Below, piece after piece: positions 25,103 through 35,428 of a stretch of DNA of 64,000 nt. The DNA is from Streptomyces sp. NBC_01298. Lineage in GTDB: Bacteria; Actinomycetota; Actinomycetes; Streptomycetales; Streptomycetaceae. The stretch is taken from the NCBI RefSeq assembly GCF_035978755.1, contig NZ_CP108414.1:1240001-1304000 (forward strand), in the 5' to 3' direction. Each line of letters begins with the position of its first letter. Position 1 is the stretch's first letter. The translations under genes were made by a program, and so were the position numbers. The notes beneath the pieces were generated by a model. The model did no database searches, was not told the DNA's origin, and saw only the letters and a list, made by a program, of their open reading frames with translations.

Positions 25103-26392
25103 ATGGTCCACAGTGTCGAGGCCGAGACTCCGTCGTTTCCCGAACTCCTCCGCTTCAAGCGCGTCCAGGCCGGGCTCACGCAGCGGACGCTCGCCGACAT
25201 GTCGACGATCAGCCCGCGCACGATCCGCGCCCTGGAGTCGGGCCGGGTGAACGCGCGGATGCAGACCGTCCGGCTGCTCGCCGACGCCTTGGGGCTGGAC
25301 GGCCTGGCGCGGGAGCTCTTCGTCACCGCCGGCCTGGGCGGCGGGGGGCCGGCTCCGGTCGGGGCCGGGCCCTGCCCGGCGGTGCCCAGGTCCGTCAACG
25401 CCCTCCTCGGACGGGACGTCGAGGTCCGGTCGATGGTGGGCGCCCTGGAATCGGACCACCGCCGGATGATCTCGCTCTCGGGCCTCGCCGGCGTGGGAAA
25501 GTCGCGGGTCGCGGCGGAGACGGCGGCCCGGCTGAGCTCCCGGCGCGGCTGGCCGGTGCTGTGGATCGGGTCGGGAACGACGGCCCCGGCCGGTCCCGGC
25601 ACGGCCTTCGGCCCCTTGCTGCGGTCCTTGCGCCTGCTCGTCGAATCGGGTGCTCAGGACGTGTCCGCGGTCTGCCGGCTGATCGGCCGGCACGAGCTGC
25701 TGCTCGTGCTCGACGGGGTCGCGGACGCGCGGGACCCGGTTGGCGTGGAGGAGCTGCTGGCGTACTGCCCGGGCATCCGGGTGGTCAGCACGTCACGGGC
25801 GCCGTGGACCGTGGCGGGCGTCCAGGGGACGGTGCTCGCGCCCCTGGCCCTCCCCGGGCCGGACGGGGAGGGGACGGCGGCGGGATCCCTGGACGTCTTG
25901 ACCGCCGTGCCGTCGGTGCGGCTGCTTGTGGAACGGCTCGCCGAGGTCCGGCCGGGGTTCGTACTGGGCCGGGCGGACGCGGTGGCCGCGGTAAGGCTGT
26001 GCCGGACCCTGGACGGTCTGCCGGCCGCGCTGGAAGCGGCGGCCGCGGGGTGCGGGGTACTGAGCCTGCGGCGCCTCGCGGACATGCCGGCGACGGAGCT
26101 GCTCGAACTGCCGGCGGCCGCCCGGCCGGTCGGCGTCCCCGGGACGATCGGCTGCCCGATCCGGTCGGGGGTCGAGCGGCTGGACCCCGTACCGCGCAAG
26201 CTCCTTGGCGAACTGGCCGGTTTCGACATGGCCTTGACGGCCTGCGAGGCCGCCGAAGCGCTGGGCCTGCCGATGAACCAGGTGGTCGGCGGACTCGGTG
26301 CGCTGACGGGCGGCGGGTTCGTCCGGGCCGCGCACGGGGAGGCGGAGACCCGCCTGCACCTGCCGAACCTGGTGCGGGCGGCCCTTGGCTGA
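25103..26392 (+). CDS. XRE HTH-STAND (NB-ARC-like) ATPase regulator
   Basis: A 429-aa protein. An XRE helix-turn-helix occupies residues 10-70 (RVQAGLTQRTLADMSTISPR). A linker leads to a P-loop GLAGVGKSR at about 133-141, then Walker B LLLVLDGVAD and a winged-helix-like tail ending the nucleotide-binding module. There are no C-terminal sensor repeats, so it is shorter than AfsR- or LuxR-type STAND regulators. It follows the GAF gene by about 100 bases and converges on the S9 peptidase gene. It is likely a cluster regulator. Confidence 0.88.
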   Translation: MVHSVEAETPSFPELLRFKRVQAGLTQRTLADMSTISPRTIRALESGRVNARMQTVRLLADALGLDGLARELFVTAGLGGGGPAPVGAGPCPAVPRSVNALLGRDVEVRSMVGALESDHRRMISLSGLAGVGKSRVAAETAARLSSRRGWPVLWIGSGTTAPAGPGTAFGPLLRSLRLLVESGAQDVSAVCRLIGRHELLLVLDGVADARDPVGVEELLAYCPGIRVVSTSRAPWTVAGVQGTVLAPLALPGPDGEGTAAGSLDVLTAVPSVRLLVERLAEVRPGFVLGRADAVAAVRLCRTLDGLPAALEAAAAGCGVLSLRRLADMPATELLELPAAARPVGVPGTIGCPIRSGVERLDPVPRKLLGELAGFDMALTACEAAEALGLPMNQVVGGLGALTGGGFVRAAHGEAETRLHLPNLVRAALG

Positions 26393-26399
26393 TAGAGGA

Positions 26400-28265
26400 T
26401 CAGCCCAGGTGTTCCGCGAGGAACCGCTCCACGGCCGCGTAGTAGGCCTGCCGGTTCGCGGGCCGGGACAGCCCGTGCCCCTCGTCCGGGAACAGCAGGT
26501 ACTCGTACGGGAGTTGCTTGGCCTCCAGCGCCGCGACGATCTGCTCCGCCTCCGCCCGGGGCACGCGGACGTCGTTGGCGCCCTGGACGATCAGGAGCGG
26601 GATGCGGATCTCGTCGACCCGGGACAGCGGTGAGCGTTCCCACAGCATGGCGCGCTCCGTTTCCGGGTCCCCCACCTGGGCGTGCATGAACGAGCGCAGC
26701 ACGGTGCGGTAGGGCGCCCCGGCCGCGAGCAGCGTCAGCAGGTTCGACGGACCGCAGAGGTCGATCGCGCAGGTGAACACCTCGGGGGTGAAGGCCGCGC
26801 CGACCAGCGCGGCGTACCCCCCGTACGAGCAGCCCATGATCGCGATCCGGGCGGGGTCGATGCCGCCGTCCGCGACGAGGTGCGCGACCGCGTCGAGCAG
26901 ATCGGTCTGCATCGCGGCACCCCACTGCTTGGCGCCCAGGTTGCGGAAGTGCTTGCCGTAGCCCGTCGAACCGCGGAAGTTGACCTGGACGCAGGCGTAG
27001 CCGCGGTTGGCCAGGAGCTGCGCCTCCTCGTCGAACGCGAAGGTGTGGCGGGCCCAGGGCCCGCCGTGCACGTTCACCACCGCGGGCAGGCCCGTGCGTT
27101 CGGCGCCGGGCGGCCAGGTGACGTAGCCGTGGACGGTGACCCCGTCGCGCGCGGAGAACGCGAAGGGCTCCATCCGGGCCAGCGTGTACGCCTCGAGCTC
27201 CCGCTGGTGGCTGAAGAGGTGGCGCAGCGTCCCGGCCGGCCGGTCGTAGACGTAGTAGAGGACGGGGCCGGCTCCGGTCACCACCGAGACCGTCCACAGC
27301 CGGTCGCCGCGGTCGGTGCGGTCCACGTAGACCTCGCCGTCGACCGACAGGAGGGCGAGCTCGCCGCGGATCCGGCCGATGTCCTTGCCGAACTCCTCGT
27401 CCAGGAAGACCCATTCGTCGCGGTCCTTCGCGAACAGCGCCGCTTGCGGCCTGCGGGTCACCGGGTCGAACTCGACCTGTTTGACGTCGTACACCGGGTC
27501 ATGCGCGAGCAGCGTCCGCCGGCCGGTGGCGAGTTCGACGGCGAACAGGCGGCCGGCGTTGGCCCCGATGGAGGACAGGAGGTGGCAGGTGGCGCCGTCG
27601 CGGGAGAAGCCGAGCACGCGCGTCCCCATGGCGTCGTCGTAGGGCACGTCGAGCCAGGGCGTGGCACCGTCCGGTCCGCCCGGAGCCCCCGAATCCTCCG
27701 GCGGGTCGAGGAACACGGACAGGCCGCCGTCCGGCTTCACCACCGTGCCGCCGCGCACCCGCAGGTCGGTGTCCACGATCCAGCTCAGGTACCCGGGGTT
27801 CTCCGCGACCTTGGTGAGCCGGTCCGTCAGCAGGTCCAGGGCGTAGACGTCGTGCAGCGCGGGCCGGTCCTTGTTCAGTCCGATCAGCAGGGTCGTCGGG
27901 TGCCACCGGTTGTGCGCCAGCACCCGTGCCTGGACTCCGTCGAAGGGGGTGGCGCAGCGCTCCCGGCCGGTGATCAGGTCGACGAGGTGGACCCGCCAGC
28001 TCTCGTCGCCGTCCCGGTCGCGCAGGTAGAACAGGGTGCGGTCGTCGTGGCACAGGCCGTACGTGCGGATGCCGCGGCCCCGGTCGTGCGTGACGGGCCT
28101 CGCCTCCCCGGGCCGGTCCACGGGCGCCGTCCACACGTTCAGGACGCCGTCGTCCGGGGCCAGGTAGACGAGACGGGTCCCGTCCGGGGAGATCTCGGGC
28201 ACGAGGTACGACGGGTTGCCGAACAGGACGGAGTGCGGGATCAGCGGTACGGCCGGCTTGGTCAC
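26400..28265 (-). CDS. S9 family peptidase (acylaminoacyl/prolyl oligopeptidase type)
   Basis: GTG start with GGGAAGGGAA upstream; 621 aa. The N-terminal beta-propeller spans about residues 10-350, and the C-terminal alpha/beta-hydrolase domain holds the triad: Ser in GCSYGGYAA, Asp in QGANDVRVP, His in FPDEGHGLS. There is no signal peptide. Such oligopeptidases act on short peptides that fit through the propeller, so it is a good candidate for trimming a RiPP leader remnant or a resistance hydrolase. Its start overlaps the FAD gene stop by four bases, placing it in the precursor-SAM-PqqD-FAD operon. Confidence 0.92.
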   Translation of the reverse strand: MTKPAVPLIPHSVLFGNPSYLVPEISPDGTRLVYLAPDDGVLNVWTAPVDRPGEARPVTHDRGRGIRTYGLCHDDRTLFYLRDRDGDESWRVHLVDLITGRERCATPFDGVQARVLAHNRWHPTTLLIGLNKDRPALHDVYALDLLTDRLTKVAENPGYLSWIVDTDLRVRGGTVVKPDGGLSVFLDPPEDSGAPGGPDGATPWLDVPYDDAMGTRVLGFSRDGATCHLLSSIGANAGRLFAVELATGRRTLLAHDPVYDVKQVEFDPVTRRPQAALFAKDRDEWVFLDEEFGKDIGRIRGELALLSVDGEVYVDRTDRGDRLWTVSVVTGAGPVLYYVYDRPAGTLRHLFSHQRELEAYTLARMEPFAFSARDGVTVHGYVTWPPGAERTGLPAVVNVHGGPWARHTFAFDEEAQLLANRGYACVQVNFRGSTGYGKHFRNLGAKQWGAAMQTDLLDAVAHLVADGGIDPARIAIMGCSYGGYAALVGAAFTPEVFTCAIDLCGPSNLLTLLAAGAPYRTVLRSFMHAQVGDPETERAMLWERSPLSRVDEIRIPLLIVQGANDVRVPRAEAEQIVAALEAKQLPYEYLLFPDEGHGLSRPANRQAYYAAVERFLAEHLG

Positions 28266-29773
28266 GGTTCCCTTCCCGGGTCGGGTGGTTGGACGCCGCG
28301 CTCCGAGAACCACCAGTCGCGGAGTTCGGGGAACTGCGCGACCGCCTCGTCGGTGTCGAGCGGCGGGGCCGCGGGGCGGCCGGCGGAGGGTGCGGGGAGG
28401 GCCGGCCCGGAAGGGACCGGCGTCCGGGCGGGGACCGGTTCCTGGGCGGGGAACGGCGTCTGGACGGGGACCAGCGTCTGGGCGCGGAACAGCCGGGTCA
28501 TCAGCACCGGGCTGCCGAGCACCGCTCGGGACACCTTGGCCCGCATCCGCTGCCCGGCGGCGGACAGGGGAGCCGACCCGGGGCCTGACCCGGGACCTGC
28601 CGCTGGGCCTGCTCCTGAGCCTTCGCCTGAGCCGGAGCCCTCCGCGACGGCCCGCGCCCGGTCCTGTTCGGTCGCCATCCGCCAGGATTCCGCGGCCACT
28701 GCGGCCATCGCGGCCTGGATCGCGGGCAGCGCGCGGGGCCGGGCGCCGCGTTCGCTCAGCTCCCGGTCCAGCCGCAGCGCGCCGAGCAGTGCGACGGACA
28801 TCCCGTGCGAGTAGACGGGGTTCACGGCCGTCAGCGCGTCGCCGACGACCAGGAAGCCCTCGGGCAGCGGCAGCCGCTCGAAGAACCTCCGGCGGTTCGC
28901 GGTGGCACGGAACGGTCTTACTCCGCCGAGGGGTTCGGCCGCCGCCAGTAGTTCCGCCGCGAGGGGCGAGCGCAGCGAGCGGGCGCAGTCCGTGAATCCC
29001 GGCTCGTCCGACGGCGGTCTGGCCGCGCGCGTGCCGGTCAGCGTGAAGATCCACCGGCCGTCCTCGATGGGGAACAGCGTGGCTCCGTACCCCGGGCGGC
29101 CGCGCTCGGGCCGCGGGTGCACCATGACCGCCGGGAGGTCGGCGGCGAGGGCGGGGGGCGCCCGGTAGATCCGGGTGGAGTACGCCAGTCCCGGGTCGAG
29201 CACCTCCTCCTCGACTCCGGGTCCGCCGATCGCGGTCAGCCAGCGTCCGGCCCGCGAACGCCGGCCCGTCGCGTCCACCACCAGGTCGGCGCCGAGCGTC
29301 TCGCGGGAGCCGTCCTCGTGCGCGACCAGGACACCGGTCACGCGGGTCGCGTCCCCCGCGAGTCCCAGGACCCGGGTGCGCTCCCGTACGGTGACCGCCC
29401 CGTCGGCCAGGGCCCGCTGCCGGATGACGTCGTCCATCAGCCAGCGGCTGCACGAGACCATGAAGGCCCCGGTCTCGTGGCGGCGGAACCAGCCGTCCGC
29501 GCTCAGGATCAGCGCGCCGTCCGGCAGGCCCCTGCGGTGCGCTCCCCGGGCGAGGAGCGCCTCCAGCGTTCCGGGGAGCAGCGTGTCCAGGGCCTCGGCG
29601 CCGGCGGTCACCAGGACGTGGCTGTGGTACGCCTGCGGCAGCTCCGGCCGGACCCCCGGCCCGTCCGGGTACCGGCCGCCCTCGACGACGGTGACCTCGT
29701 CGGCGTGCCGGGAGAGCACCTTGGCCACCAGCACCCCCGCGAAGCCTCCGCCGAGGACGACGGCCCTGGTCAT
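28262..29773 (-). CDS. FAD-dependent oxidoreductase (tryptophan-halogenase-like fold)
   Basis: A 503-aa protein. The N-terminal LGGGFAGVLVAK binds the FAD dinucleotide, and GDALTAVNPVYSHGMSVALLGA is the second flavin motif of the PHBH/geranylgeranyl-reductase/halogenase superfamily. The WxWxIP motif of true flavin halogenases is not seen (the segment reads DGRWIFTLTGT), so hydroxylation or dehydrogenation is as likely as halogenation. Residues about 390-470 are a low-complexity Gly/Ser/Pro/Val linker. It overlaps the PqqD-like gene by four bases and is presumably a tailoring enzyme of the same peptide. Confidence 0.87.
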   Translation of the reverse strand: MTRAVVLGGGFAGVLVAKVLSRHADEVTVVEGGRYPDGPGVRPELPQAYHSHVLVTAGAEALDTLLPGTLEALLARGAHRRGLPDGALILSADGWFRRHETGAFMVSCSRWLMDDVIRQRALADGAVTVRERTRVLGLAGDATRVTGVLVAHEDGSRETLGADLVVDATGRRSRAGRWLTAIGGPGVEEEVLDPGLAYSTRIYRAPPALAADLPAVMVHPRPERGRPGYGATLFPIEDGRWIFTLTGTRAARPPSDEPGFTDCARSLRSPLAAELLAAAEPLGGVRPFRATANRRRFFERLPLPEGFLVVGDALTAVNPVYSHGMSVALLGALRLDRELSERGARPRALPAIQAAMAAVAAESWRMATEQDRARAVAEGSGSGEGSGAGPAAGPGSGPGSAPLSAAGQRMRAKVSRAVLGSPVLMTRLFRAQTLVPVQTPFPAQEPVPARTPVPSGPALPAPSAGRPAAPPLDTDEAVAQFPELRDWWFSERGVQPPDPGREP

Positions 29774-30102
29774 GACCGTGCAGCCGGCTCGCTCCGTACG
29801 GCCTGCGTTCCGGCTTCCTTCTGCTCGGCGTCCGTCTCCTCGATGAGGTCGGCTTCGATCATGGAGGTGATGAAGGCGTCCACCTCCGCGCGGATGCGGG
29901 CCGTCATCACCGGGTTGTGCCCCGCGAACAGCAGGGACAGGTTCGTGATGACCGTCTCCCGGTCCCCGTCGCTCTCCACGAGCGCCCAGATCTGGGCGGC
30001 CGTCGCGTTCAGGGTGCGGAAGTCGCCGGACTCGCTGTGGTACAGCGAGATGCCGTCCCCGGTCTCCTGCCAGATCACCGCGTCACTGATGTGCAGGGAC
30101 AT
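29770..30102 (-). CDS. PqqD-like peptide chaperone (RiPP recognition element)
   Basis: A 110-aa protein of the PqqD/RRE fold: an N-terminal beta-hairpin (VIWQETGDGISLYHSESGDF), then the helical part beginning TLNATAAQIWALVE. PqqD-like domains bind the leader of a precursor and present it to a radical SAM maturase. Here it is encoded directly after one, with a 20-base overlap, so it most likely pairs with the enzyme at 30083-31582 and the precursor at 31654-31920. Confidence 0.88.
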   Translation of the reverse strand: MSLHISDAVIWQETGDGISLYHSESGDFRTLNATAAQIWALVESDGDRETVITNLSLLFAGHNPVMTARIRAEVDAFITSMIEADLIEETDAEQKEAGTQAVRSEPAARS

Positions 30103-31582
30103 CTCCCAGCCTCCTGTTCACCGGCATGATCGGAATCAGTTCGCCCACCTTGATCGCGGGCACGGGCGCCGGCGGGCGGACGTAGGTCTTCCACTGCTCG
30201 TGGGCCTCGTGCACCTCCCCGGTGGCTACCAGCCGGGGAATGGTCATCTCGGTGCCGTCCAGGGCGAGTTCGGCGCGGGTCACGCCGGTCTCCTGCCACA
30301 GCTGCGTGGTCACTCCGTGCCGCAGGATCCGGCACAGGTGGCGGCTGTTGCGCCGCAGGTCGCCGGACTCCGACATGTGCGCGGCCCGGCAGCCGCCGCC
30401 GCAGTTCGCCTTGATGTAGCACTTCTCGCAGTCGGCGTGGAACTCCCCGCCGTACACGGTGCTCCGGCGCATCGAGGTCAGGACCGGGCTGGCGAAGATC
30501 TCCGACAGCCGCTGCTTCCTGATGTTTCCGGCGAACTCCCCCTTGCCCGTGACGAGTTTGCACGGGTAGACGTCGCCGAGGGAGTTGACGTAGATCTCGT
30601 GCCCGCCCATGCCGCAGTTGCCCTTGACCGAGCACGCGGTGACCGGCCTCGGGCCGTCCGGCTTGAGCTTGCCGGCGACCGGCGAGGTCCAGACGAGCTG
30701 CTGCACGTCCAGGTGGTCCTGCCACCCGAAGTCGTAGGTGTCGTCCGCGCCCCTGCCCAGGTCGTTGTGGTTCATCAGGCGGACGCTGTGGATCTCGATC
30801 CCGTCGAGGAAGGAGGCGAAGTCCTCCAGCTCGTGGATGTTGTCCGAGGTGACGATGTGGTTGATGGCCGGCGCCACCCCGGCCTCGTTGAGGAGCTGGA
30901 TCGCCCGGTGGGTCTTGGCGAACGCGCCCTTGCCGCGGGTGCGGTCGTGGGTCTCGGCCGTGCCTCCGTCGAGGCTCACGGTGACGGCGTCGAAGAGCTC
31001 GGCGAACCGCCGGGCCTTCTCCGCGGTCCGGATCATCGTCGCGTTGGTGATGATGTTGGCCTTCAGGCCGCTGTTCTTGGCGTGCTCGACGACCTGGAAG
31101 AGATCCTTGCGGAGCATCGGCTCGCCGCCGGTGAAGATGATGGTCCCGGCGCCGAAGTCGGCGATCTGCGAGACCAGGTCCAGGGACTCGGCGGTGTCGA
31201 GCTCGCCCGGCAGGCACTTCTCCGAGGAGGCGTAGCAGTACGGGCAGCGCAGGTTGCAGCCGTCGGTGATGGCGTAGTACGCGACGCCCAGGGGCGGTTC
31301 GCTCAGCCTGACCTTGGGTTTGTTGCCGTTGAAGTACACGATCCAGCTCAGGATGAGCTTGGCGAGGACGCGTTCCGTCTCGTCGTTCTGCTCCAGCCCC
31401 GGCTGCTCCCCGCGGGCCCGGGCGGCCGCCAGGGTCTCGAGGACCCGAAACTCACGTCCGGAGAGGACGCACCGGGCGGCCACCTCCGGGTTGACCACGA
31501 GGTGGTCCTCGCCGTGCACGAAGTACGTCAGGTCGTTGGGCACCTCGAACAACGACAGGTTCCGAACCAGGTTTCCGCGCAT
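30083..31582 (-). CDS. Radical SAM/SPASM peptide maturase
   Basis: The ATG at 31582 follows GAGGAGGCGGG; 499 aa. Residues 1-95 are a divergent N-terminal domain that could itself be an RRE. The radical SAM CNLRCPYC motif has Cys109, Cys113 and Cys116 for the [4Fe-4S] cluster. A Cys-rich SPASM domain follows (CSVKGNCGMGG, YPCKL, then CEKCYIKANCGGGC and a late HLC), able to hold two auxiliary clusters. SPASM enzymes make sactionine thioethers, C-C or ether crosslinks, or epimerise residues. The Cys-Ala-Cys tail of the adjacent precursor favours thioether chemistry. It lies 71 bases after the precursor gene. Confidence 0.93.
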   Translation of the reverse strand: MRGNLVRNLSLFEVPNDLTYFVHGEDHLVVNPEVAARCVLSGREFRVLETLAAARARGEQPGLEQNDETERVLAKLILSWIVYFNGNKPKVRLSEPPLGVAYYAITDGCNLRCPYCYASSEKCLPGELDTAESLDLVSQIADFGAGTIIFTGGEPMLRKDLFQVVEHAKNSGLKANIITNATMIRTAEKARRFAELFDAVTVSLDGGTAETHDRTRGKGAFAKTHRAIQLLNEAGVAPAINHIVTSDNIHELEDFASFLDGIEIHSVRLMNHNDLGRGADDTYDFGWQDHLDVQQLVWTSPVAGKLKPDGPRPVTACSVKGNCGMGGHEIYVNSLGDVYPCKLVTGKGEFAGNIRKQRLSEIFASPVLTSMRRSTVYGGEFHADCEKCYIKANCGGGCRAAHMSESGDLRRNSRHLCRILRHGVTTQLWQETGVTRAELALDGTEMTIPRLVATGEVHEAHEQWKTYVRPPAPVPAIKVGELIPIMPVNRRLGDVPAHQ

Positions 31583-31653
31583 CCCGCCTCCTCTCTGGAC
31601 TGGCACAGGCGCGGCCCGACGCGAACCGCCGCCGGACCCCGCCTGTGGAACGG

Positions 31654-31920
31654 TCAGTTCTCGGCCTGGCCCGATCCCGACCAGAGGCCGCAGGCACACA
31701 GCATCGCGGCGTCGAAGCCCTCCTTCGTGGCCTCCGGGGAGGTCCAGTCCTGGGAGTGCGCCACCACGTCGGGCAGGATCGCCGCGAGGCGGGTCTTCGT
31801 CGAGATGAGGACCTTGGTCTCCTCGGGGGTCAGGCTGGCGTAGAACTCTTCGAGGGCGGGCGCCATCGTGCCGCCGATGACACCGGCCGCACGCAGGGAC
31901 TCCAGGGCGTTGAAGGACAT
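31654..31920 (-). CDS. Putative RiPP precursor peptide with Cys-Ala-Cys core
   Basis: The ATG follows AAAGGTGG at a good distance; 88 aa. Residues 1-58 form an acidic, helical leader with LTPEETKVLIS. The tail is AAMLCACGLWSGSGQAEN, with the only two cysteines (75 and 77) two residues apart and followed by Gly-Leu-Trp. There is no signal peptide or membrane segment. It is immediately upstream of the radical SAM/SPASM gene and a PqqD-like chaperone. A 63-residue homologue of its leader occurs inside the HTH gene at 20018-20467. The cleavage site and modifications are inference. Confidence 0.75.
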   Translation of the reverse strand: MSFNALESLRAAGVIGGTMAPALEEFYASLTPEETKVLISTKTRLAAILPDVVAHSQDWTSPEATKEGFDAAMLCACGLWSGSGQAEN

Positions 31921-31987
31921 GCTTCCACCTTTCGCTGTCGCGTTCGATCGGGGACGCAACCGAGACTGCGCGCGGCGGACCCGTGAA

Positions 31988-32010
31988 ACAACCCCACGAA
32001 TGTGGGTTGT
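31988..32010. promoter_or_regulatory. Inverted repeat upstream of the precursor gene
   Basis: ACAACCC and GGGTTGT arms enclose CAC-GAAT-GTG with one extra C on the left. It lies between the divergent precursor and SARP genes, 68 bases upstream of the precursor start, so it may be an operator for either. No regulator is assigned. Confidence 0.4.
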
Positions 32011-32141
32011 GCGGGAGCGGCGAAGGGGACATACGCAGCGCGGGCGGGGCGTCTTGCGCCAGTGGCCCGGGACGGCCGGAACGCGCCGCGCACGGGTGTT
32101 GACGATCTCCAGACCGTGCCTCACGCTCAGACCACAGCCGT

Positions 32142-32170
32142 TGTGAAGCTCATGTGAAGCGAACGTGGAA
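32142..32170 (+). promoter_or_regulatory. SARP-type 11-bp direct repeats (TGTGAAG)
   Basis: TGTGAAG at 32142 and 32153 and the related CGTGGAA at 32164 recur every 11 bases. This is the heptamer-plus-four-base layout recognised by SARP activators near the -35 position. They lie 63-91 bases upstream of the SARP-like gene on its own strand, so autoregulation is plausible. Confidence 0.6.
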
Positions 32171-32232
32171 ATCGGGATCAATGGAGCGCCCACCCGGCGG
32201 CCGGCGGCCCGTCGGACGACCCGAGAGGTGCG

Positions 32233-33003
32233 ATGAATCCCACCGGCTTAGGCATCGTGCACATATCGCTGTTGCCAGGCTTCGTCTGCCGCACCGACCA
32301 ACGGATCACCGACCTCAGCGACACCCAGCAACGGCTCGTCGCGGCCCTGGTGCTCGCAGACCGTCCGCTCAGGCGCGTCGACCTGGCCTCCCGACTGTGG
32401 CCCGACGCCCCGCCCGACCGGGCGGGTGCCCGGTTGAGACAGACCCTGTGGCGGCTAAATCAAGCCACGACCGGAGGCCTGTTGCGGGCCTCGCACACCA
32501 CCGTCACCCTCACCGATCGCGTCGAGGTGGACTACCGGGCTGCGGCCAGGCTGATCGCGGCGGTGTCCGGAGCGGTCGGGGCCGTCGCGACGCTCGGCGC
32601 GGTCGCGGGCGGGGACCGGCTGCCGCAGGCGTGGAGCGTACTGCGCCACCCGCTGCTGAACGACTGGGACGACGACTGGCTCGTACCGTTCCAGGAGAAG
32701 TGGAAGGTCCAGCGCGTCCAGACGCTGGAGCGCCTCGCCGAGAAGTTCCTCCAGCGCCGGCAGCACGCTGCGGTGCTCGAACTGGCCGACGCCGCCACCC
32801 AGGCCGACCCGCTGCGGGAGGGGCCCCGGCGGATCGCCGTGCAGTCGTGCCTGTTCGCCGGCGAGGTGGCCGACGCGCACCGCCGCTACCGCGGCTACCA
32901 GGAACTGCTCGCCGCCGAGTTGGGCGTGGCGCCGAGCGGGGCCATCCCGCGGCTGCTCAGACAGGACCGCGAGCGCCAGCTCGCCCTCGCGGCGGAGTAC
33001 TGA
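32233..33003 (+). CDS. SARP-like (BTAD domain) transcriptional activator
   Basis: A 256-aa protein with GAGAGGTG ribosome site. An N-terminal winged-helix part (LSDTQQRLVAALVLADRPLR, then ASRLWPD and LRQTLWRLN) is followed by the bacterial transcriptional activation domain with its helical repeats (HPLLNDWDDDWLVPFQEKW, ELLAAELGVAPS). It lacks an ATPase domain, as in small pathway-specific SARPs. Codon 6 (32248-32250) is TTA, so expression probably depends on the bldA tRNA. It is divergent from the precursor operon. Confidence 0.9.
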   Translation: MNPTGLGIVHISLLPGFVCRTDQRITDLSDTQQRLVAALVLADRPLRRVDLASRLWPDAPPDRAGARLRQTLWRLNQATTGGLLRASHTTVTLTDRVEVDYRAAARLIAAVSGAVGAVATLGAVAGGDRLPQAWSVLRHPLLNDWDDDWLVPFQEKWKVQRVQTLERLAEKFLQRRQHAAVLELADAATQADPLREGPRRIAVQSCLFAGEVADAHRRYRGYQELLAAELGVAPSGAIPRLLRQDRERQLALAAEY

Positions 33004-33164
33004 CCGGCGGGCACTGATCGGGGAGTACCGACCCGGGAGCACTGACCGGGTGCCGTCGTACCGCCCCGTACGGCCCGGGAACCGCACCACGGCGGCCCGT
33101 CGGGCGCCCTGCCCTGGAGATGACCGCCCGGAGGCGGCGGACCAGGAGGGGGCGCAGGGCGGGC

Positions 33165-33200
33165 GGGTCCGGGAGCGGGTCCGGGAGCGGGTCCGGGAGC
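33165..33200 (+). repeat. Three tandem copies of GGGTCCGGGAGC
   Basis: Perfect 12-bp repeats in the 229-bp stretch between the SARP gene and the stop of the damaged ligase gene. This stretch holds no credible gene; it is purine-rich on the plus strand (GGAGG, GGAGGATGAGGAGG) and otherwise featureless. Confidence 0.8.
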
Positions 33201-33232
33201 GGGCGGGGTCAGGGTCTGGAGGATGAGGAGGT

Positions 33233-35281
<2,049 letters not shown>

Positions 35282-35344
35282 GATGTTCCACCTTGCGCTC
35301 ATCGGAACAGCCCCGACCCGAAGGGGCCTGGCTGTTTCCAGATA

Positions 35345-35362
35345 GTGGCAAGAATTTGCCAA
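35345..35362. promoter_or_regulatory. Operator-like inverted repeat GTGGCAA-GAAT-TTGCCAA
   Basis: Arms of six to seven bases with a four-base spacer, matching the TTGGCAA-N4-TTGCCAA sites upstream of the XRE-TPR gene 2.9 kb away. It lies in the 147-bp region between the divergent ligase (start 35281) and MFS (start 35429) genes, so it could control both. Confidence 0.7.
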
Positions 35363-35366
35363 TATG

Positions 35367-35383
35367 ATTGCCGGTCTGGCAAT
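35367..35383. promoter_or_regulatory. Second inverted repeat ATTGCC-GGTCT-GGCAAT
   Basis: The same half-sites in opposite order with a five-base spacer, 46-62 bases before the MFS start. Together with the preceding site it forms a cluster of four half-sites on roughly one face of the helix. Confidence 0.55.
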
Positions 35384-35428
35384 ATCGGTGGGGCAGCATC
35401 CACCGATCCGTACGCGGAGGCCAGGCCC

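Noticed and set aside
28262..29773. Flavin-dependent tryptophan halogenase
   Set aside because: The overall fold is similar, but I do not see the WxWxIP motif, so I keep the broader FAD oxidoreductase call.
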